Assembly: GCF_932526225.1 (NCBI RefSeq)
Contig: NC_064039.1
Coordinates: 15,864,639-15,928,638, forward strand
Reading direction: 5' to 3'
Source of the DNA: Nematostella vectensis
Taxonomy: Eukaryota; Cnidaria; Anthozoa; Actiniaria; Edwardsiidae
Length of the DNA stretch: 64,000 bases
Both the position numbers and the translations under genes were made by a program. Positions 33,696 through 42,600 of the stretch are shown one piece after another. The stretch's first letter is position 1, and each line of letters begins with the position of its first letter. The notes under the pieces are model-generated. The model was not told the DNA's origin. It saw nothing but the letters and a program-made list of their open reading frames with translations, and ran no database searches.

Positions 33696-36600
33696 GACCA
33701 AGCCACGACATCCGATATTTGGCATTACAGTCCCAAGGCAGAGAGTTACCTTATGAGCGAGGTCTCGTGCGGTGGTCATGAAGCCTCGTTAGTGGAGTGT
33801 AAGCACGTGGGATTTGGGCCAATCAAATGCGACGAGGGATTTCCGGTCATTATCAAGTGCATGCGATCAGATCCTGTCAGACAGGTAAGCCCGGGGAACG
33901 TCCCCTTTAAAAGTCACATTTGTTTTGTTCCACAGCGAGCTCAGAACAGCCGAAGGGATAAGAGCCCCTAAATATCTTTGCCTGGCGTTCCTAATCACCG
34001 CCTGCTTTAGATAAGAAGTCTTTCATCTCCTTCACACTCCGCCGAGGTGCAGTAGTGGCAGTCTAGTCCCCGAGTCCCTGGCGGTCTGTTCGGGATTGCT
34101 GTGGTGGCTGTGAGGCAAAAGGGACTGGGAAAAGTCAGCCCAGAGGGTGTCTGATGATGTCACCGAACCAACCACAGGCAACCTGAAATAGCACACGAAA
34201 CGCCCGAGAACTAGGCTACAGTAGTGACATTTTCGAGAATAATTCTCCCGTGCTCTCATACTACCCTGTCTTAACCAGATCTCTGGATTTGTAACGCAAT
34301 TGCTTTGGTTTGCTTTTTCAGCCTGAGACTGTGCGCTTGCGCAGTGGGGTTCAGCTGTGGGAAGGTCGTGTTGAAGTGACAAGCGATCGATACAGAAATT
34401 ACTGGGGCTCCGTGTGTGACGATAGGTTCACACATAAGGAAGCAAATGTGGTGTGCAGAGCACTCGGGTGGGGGACGGCGAAATACGTGTACCGGAACGC
34501 CTGGTTCGGACAGGCAACGGGGAAGGTAAGTCCAGCTCTGTAGAGAGGGGGGACATGGAGGCAGAAATAAACAGAGGGTATTGACAGGGGGCAGGGAAGG
34601 GGCAGTGGCAAAGGGACAGGGGGGCAATGGCAGAGAGACAGGGGGAGGGGCAGTGGCAGAGGGACAGGGGGAGGGGACAACGACAGAGAGACAGGTGGAT
34701 GGGGAAATGGCAGAGGGACAGGTGGATGGGGAAATGGCAGAGGGACAGGTGGATGGGGAAATGGCAGAGGGACAGGTGGAGGGGAAACAACAGGGGAACT
34801 GGATGATGGAGGAGTAATGACAGGGGGACGGGGAGTGGGACAGGTCAAAAGGGTGGGAAAAAGACAAGTTAAGGAAGAAATTTGCAAAGGGGTAAGGGTC
34901 TAAGGTCAAGAAAATAAAACAATCGAGTTTGGAATTTATGAATTTTGACTACAAAGCCAGCTTTAAGGGACACTTGCTATAGTAAAACAGCTCCTCCTGT
35001 CTAAGTGTAATTAGTAGAAAGGAACCAACTATCCATGTAATAATCGGATAGTTGGGTTATAATCTTAGGATCTCATTTCTTAACTCTATACCATTTTCCA
35101 TTTTTCCATTCTCCTCCGCTCAATGTGAGAAGTTCAAAATTACTTCTTTAAAAGATCTGGTCTGCTTTAAGAGATCTTGTGTGCTGGTCTGCAACTCAAA
35201 TAGAAAAGGAAACTTATGTTTTCCCTATGTTATTATCGTCATTGATCGTCAATTTCAATTGTATGCTGTTATAGATCTTAATGGAAAATGTCTAATACGT
35301 TCAATTGCATGCTTGTCATAGACCATTTCAAATAATTTTAATTGAATGCTGTTATAGATCGTCATAGACCATGTCTATTACTTCCAATTGTATGCTGTTA
35401 TAGATCTTCATGGACCATGTCTATTACTTCCAATTGTATGCTGTTATAGATCTTCATGGACGATGTATAATACTTCCAATTGTATGCTGTTATAGATCTT
35501 CATGGACGATGTATAATACTTCCAATTGTATGCTGTTATAGATCTTCATGGACGATGTATAATACTTCCAATTGTATGCTGTTATAGATCTTCATGGACG
35601 ATGTATAATACTTCCAATTGTATGCTGTTATATATCTTCATGTACGATGTATAATACTTCCAATTGTATGCTGTTATAGATCTTCATGGACGATGTTTCG
35701 TGCCGAGGTTGGGAGAAAAACCTGCATAGCTGCAAATATCGCAACAGCCGCCGGGGGAACTGCGACCACTACGAGGACGTGGGCGTTAGATGCAATGCAC
35801 CAACGCTATATAACCACAAGGTAACTCTTATATGACGCTTTATAGCCATAAGGTAACTCTTATATGACCCTATATAACCACAATGTAACTCTTATATGAC
35901 GCTATAAAACCACAAGGTAACTCTTATATGACGCTTTATAACCATCAGGTAACTCTTATATGACGCTTTATAACCACAAGGTAACACTATTATATGACGC
36001 TATATAACCACAAGGTAACACTATTATATGACACTATATAACCACAAGGTAACACTATTATATGACGCTATATAACCACAAGGTAACTCTTATATGACGC
36101 TTTATAACACGAAGGTAACTCTTATATGACTCATTATAACCATAAGGTAACTCTTATATGACGCTATATAACCACAAGGTAACTCTTATATGTTAACACT
36201 ATATGACGCTATATAACCACAGGTTAACACTCTTATATGACGCTATATAACCACAAGGTAACACTATTATATGACGCTTTATAACCACAAGGTAACACTA
36301 TTATATGACGCTACATAAACGCAAGGTAACACTATTATATGACGCTATATAACCACAAGGTAACAGTCTTAAATGACGCTATATAACCACAGGTAACACT
36401 ATTATATGACGCTATATAACCACAGGTAACACTATTATATGACGTTATATAACCACAAGGTAACACTATTATATGACGCTATATAACCACAAGGTAACTC
36501 TTATATGACGCTTTATAACACGAAGGTAACTCTTATATGACTCATTATAACCATAAGGTAACTCTTATATGACGCTATATAACCACAAGGTAACTCTTAT

Positions 36601-39600
36601 ATGTTAACACTATATGACGCTATATAACCACAGGTTAACACTCTTATATGACGCTATATAACCACAAGGTAACACTATTATATGACCGCTATATAACCAC
36701 AAGGTAACACTATTATATGACGCTATATAACAACAAGTTAACACTAATATATGACGCTACATAAACACAAGGTAACACTATTATATGACGCTATATAACC
36801 ACAGCTTAACACTCTTATATGACGCTATATAAGCACAAGGTAACAGTCTTAAATGACGCTATATAGCCACAGGTTAACGCCCTTATATGACGCTATATAA
36901 CCACAGGTAACACTATTATATGACGTTATATAAACAGAAGGTAAGGCTATTATATGACGCTATATAACCACAAGGTTCCACTATCATATAACACTATATG
37001 AACACAAGGTAAGACTATTATATGACGCTATATAGCCACTAGTTAATACCATTATATGACGCCATTACGGTATAGATAAACTATATGAAATGTTAATGAC
37101 AAGGTATAGATAAGATATATGTGTTCAAAGCTACTAGTTATAAATAAACTATATGTATTCAAAGCTACTAGGTATAGGTAAACTATATGAGTGCATAGCT
37201 GTATAGTATAAATAAACTATATGTGTGCATAGCTATAGGGTGTATAGATAAACTATATGTAATCATAGCTACAAGTTATAGATAAAATAAATGTATTCAT
37301 AGCTACAAGGTATAGATAAACTAAATGTATTCATAGCTACAAGGTATAGATAAACTATATGTATTCATAGCTACAAGGTATAGATAAACTATATGTATTC
37401 ATAGCTACAAGGTATAGATAAACTATATGTATTCATAGCTACAAGGTATAGATCAACTATAAGTGTGCATAGCTACAAGGTATAGATAAACTATTTGTGT
37501 GCATAGCTACAGGGTATAGATAAACTATATGTGTGCATAGCTACAAGATATAGATAAACTATATGTATTCATAGCTACAAGGTATAGATAAACTATATGT
37601 ATTCATAGCTACAAGGTATAGATAAACCATTTGTGTGCATAGCTACAAGGTATAGATAAACTATATGTGTGCATAGCTACAAGGTATAGATAAACTATAT
37701 GTATTCATAACTACAAGGTATAGATAAACTATATGTATTCATAGCTACAAGGTATAGATAAACTATATGTGTGCATAGCTACAAGGTATAGATAAACTAT
37801 ATGTATTCATAGCTACAAGGTATAGATAAACTATATGTGTGCATAGCTACAAGGTATAGATAAACTATATGTATTCATAGCTACAAGGTATAGATAAACT
37901 ATATGTATTCATAGCTACAAGGTATAGATAAACTATATGTGTGCATAGCTACAAGGTATAGATAAACTATAAGTATTCATAGCTACAAGGTATAGATAAA
38001 CTATATGTGTGCATACCTACAAGGTATGGATAAACTATATGTATTCATAGCTACAAGGTATAGATAAACTATATGTGTAAATAGCTACAAGGTATAGATA
38101 AAATATATGTATTCATAGCTTTATGGTATAGATAAAGTATGTGTATTCAATGCTACATGATATATGATGTAGCTATGTACTCATAGCTACAATATACCAA
38201 AAACTGGTAGTCTACTCTGCCAATTTTTTAATAAGACTTATTATATGACGCTATATAACCACAAGGTAACACTATTATATGACGCTATATAACCACAAGG
38301 TAACACTATTATATGGCGCTATATAACCACAAGGTAACTCTTATATGACGCTTTATAACACGAAGGTAACTCTTATATGACTCATTATAACCATAAGGTA
38401 ACTCTTATATGACGCTATATAACCACAAGGTAACTCTTATATGTTAACACTATATGACGCTATATAACAACAGGTTAACACTCTTATATGACGCTATATA
38501 ACCACAAGGTAACACTATTATATGACGCTATATAACCACAAGGTAACACTATTATATGACGCTATATAATCACAGGTTAACACTCTTATATGACGCTATA
38601 TAACCATTATATGACGCTATATAACCACAAGGTAACACTATTATATGACGCTATATAACAACAAGTTAACACTAATATATGACGCTACATAAACACAAGG
38701 TAACACTATTATATGACGCTATATAACCACAGCTTAACACTCTTATATGACGCTATATAAGCACAAGGTAACAGTCTTAAATGATGCTATATAGCCACAG
38801 ATTAACGCCCTTGTATGACGCTATGTAACCACAAGTAACACTATTATATAACGTTATATAACCACAAGGTAACACTATTATATGACGCTATATAACCACA
38901 AGATAACTCTCATATGACGCTTTATAATACGAAGGTAACTCTTATATGACTCATTATAACCATAAGGTATCTCTTATACGACGCTATATAACCACAATGT
39001 AACTCTTATATGTTAACACTATATGACGCTATATAATCACAGGTTAACACTCTTATATGACGCTATATAACCACAAAATAACACTATTATATGACGCTAT
39101 ATAACCACAAGGTAACACTATTATATGACGCTATATAACAACAAGTTAACACTAATATATGACGCTACATAAACACAAGGTAACACTATTATATGACGCT
39201 ATATAACCACAGCTTAACACTCTTATATGACGCTATATAAGCACAAGGTAACAGTCTTAAATGACGCTATATAACCACAGGTAACACTATTATATGACGC
39301 TATATAACCACAGGTAACACTATTATATGACGTTATATAAACAGAAGGTAAGGCTATTATATGACGCTATATAACCACAAGGTTCCACTATCATATAACA
39401 CTATATGAACACAAGGTAAAACTATTATATGACGCTATATAGCCACTAGTTAATACCATTATATGACGCCATTACGGTATAGATAAACTATATGAAATGT
39501 TAATGACAAGGTATAGATAAGATATATGTGAACAAAGCTACTAGTTATAAATAAACTATATGTATTCAAAGCTACTAGGTATAGGTAAACTATATGAGTG

Positions 39601-42600
39601 CATAGCTGTATGGTATAAATAAACTATATGTGTGCATAGCTGTATGGTATAAATAAACTATATGTGTGCATAGCTATAGGGTGTATAGATAAACTATATG
39701 TAATCATAGCTACAAGTTATAGATAAACTAAATGTATTCATAGCTATATGGTTAGATAAACTATATATGTGCATACCTACAAGGTATAGATAAACTATAT
39801 GTATTCATAGCTACAAGGTATAGATAAACTATATGTGTGCATAGCTACAAGGTATAGATAAAATATATGTATTCATAGCTTTATGGTATAGATAAAGTAT
39901 GTGTATTCAATGCTACATGGTATATGATGTAGCTATGTACTCATAGCTACAATATACCAAAAACTGGTAGTCGACTCTGCCAATTTTTTTTTTAATAAGA
40001 CTTCTTCAGTCTGCCCTTAGAGACGAAAATTTGACAGAGTCGATTACCAGTTTTTGGTGTTTTGTAATTATTCTTCTGGTTCACGAACACGACAATTTGG
40101 GCTTTTTGTATTTACTCATAGCTAAAAGGTTCTTAGAATATGAGTATGTGTGCATAGCTACAAGGTATAAATAACTATATGTATGCATAGATACAAGGTA
40201 TAAATAACTATATGTATGTATAGCAGCTACATGGTATAACTATATGTATGCTTAGCCACAAACTATATGTATGTAGCGGAATACCCCATCATTACTGCAT
40301 CTTTTGATTGTTGGGGGTTTGTGCGTTTATAGATTCGCCTAACTGGTGGAGAAACCGACATGGATGGCCGAGTAGAGTTCTTTATGGATGGTCAGTGGGG
40401 CACGGTGTGCGGGGACTCATGGGGGCTGAAAGAAGCCATTGTTGTTTGTCGGCATCTCGAGCTCGGGTTCGCTAAAGAGTTTCTGACGTTGGAATCTGAA
40501 TCTGAGGGTAATGTGAGCATGGTCGATACGAGATGTACAGTGAGTATCTGATCACGTACTTTATTCTCATTATGAATATTGCGAAATGTAAAAACTGATG
40601 CTCAAGATTATCGATTCACGAAGGGAAGGAAATCACTAGGTAGCCCAGTGTGATAGCGCGTCAGCGTGTGGGGCCTCTCACCTCTGCTGAAACGGGTTCC
40701 ATTCCCGGTCGAGACATGGATAGTATCTTTCTTTTCTCGGCCCTGAATTTGACTTGTTGAACGTATGTGAGCTTACTAGAAGCTTGTATTCTTCAGTTCG
40801 AAGACGGGGCATAGAATGTGAAACGCTTTCGATCATCTTGTCATGCTAGAAGGTGCTAGAAATCAACAATAATAATTCTATTATGTTAGATTTAACCGCG
40901 TGCAAAATAAATCCATATAAATAGACCCATGCAATTTTTATAACTTGTTTGTCCAGCAATGATGCTCTGATGCAATGACGCTCTTTTTCCTTCTTCTATT
41001 AAAGGTTCTAGAATATTACAAGTGCTTTTGACTCTTTTCAGGGAAAGGAGCGGTCGTTGCTTCAATGCCGCCAAAGGATCTCTCAGTCGAGGTGTCCTAC
41101 TAACATGCGGGCAGGTGTCAGATGTGTGAAAAGTAAGTTGTTAGAGAGACTTCATTGATCTTTACATCATTCGTACATTGCAATGGGCGACTTACAATAA
41201 GACCTTGTACAATAAGAAATAAGAATTTGAACCATAAGAACTTGCGCGCTCCCACAAAATAACAAAAAAAAACTTATTTAGCCAATAGGAATCAGCCAAA
41301 AAGTTTTAGCCCTCGGAGGGAGCTTATTTTTATTTAAAATATTTTTACTTTACTTTTTGTGTTTAGTTTTGCGCAATTTTGGCACTTTCACGAACACTGT
41401 TACCACGCAAAAACCTTGAGAGCAAGAAAACAGGGGCAACCATTGCGGAAAGACCGTCACCCACACACATTCCGCAAATTCTATAAAGTCCGATAAAATC
41501 GATAAATAATAATTATAATCCGTATGAAAATACAACCCTACATGTAATCTCTATAAGAAAATTCAGTTTTCAACTGTTTGGTACTGCAAAATCAGTCCAA
41601 ATAATGTCAGCTAAACGTTTCAGTAAAAAAAGGCGTCAGGTTTAGGGGCCGTTAGCATACTTTTCCCCAAATGAAACTCCCCCCCCCCCCCCCCCCCCCC
41701 AAAACTCCTCCTCAGTAAATCCTTTTAACGCGCCTGATTTATTGAATAACACAGATATATTTGCGTGTAGAATAAAAAAAATATCCTGTCTAGTGTCTCA
41801 CAAACATTCTCTTATTCTTGTCAGAGTTGCCTGATTTGGTGGTAAACATAGAGGAACTTGGAAACGACCGTAACTACCGCATCGATCAGATACCGCTGGC
41901 GTATCTTTCATGCGCCTTTGAAGAAAACTGTCTTTCTGCTTCGGCCAATAGGGACTGGCCTCAAAGGCATTTCAACATGTTCAACAGGCGCTTGATAAGG
42001 TTTTCAAACCGGATCGAGAACCGTGGACTTGATCACTTTAAACCCAAGTCGGACAAATCCCAATGGACGTGGCATTCTTGTCACAAGCATTATCACTCCA
42101 TGGAAGTTTTCAGTACATATGATCTAATAGGTGTGTACAATGTAAGACTGCAAGACAGGGGTAGGGGGAGGGGAGTATAGGGATTATCACTCCATGGGAG
42201 TGTTCAGCACCTATGATCTAATAGGTGTGTACAATGTAAGACTGCAAGACAGGGGGGAGGGGGGGGGTAACAAGCATTATCACTCCATGGAGGTGTTCAG
42301 TACATATGATGTAATAGGTGTGTACAATGTAAGACAGGGGGAGGGGGAGGGGGAGGGGGTAACAAGCATTATCACTCCATGGAGGTGTTCAGTACATATG
42401 ATCTAATAGGTGTGTACAATGTAAGACTGCAAGACAGGGGGGGGGGGGGGGGTAACAAGCATTATCACTCCATGGAGGTGTTCAGTACATATGATCTAAT
42501 AGGTGTGTACAATGTAAGACTGCAAGACAGGGGGGAGGGGGAGGGGGGTAACAAGCATTATCACTCCATGGAGGTGTTCAGTACATATGATCTAATAGGT

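Noticed and set aside
32826-33779. Poly-His, poly-Asn and poly-Tyr open frames
   Set aside because: They come from CAT/CAC and TTA microsatellites in LOXL-b intron 3.
40640-40710. Functional tRNA gene
   Set aside because: Box A and B are present but no acceptor stem or anticodon arm forms cleanly.
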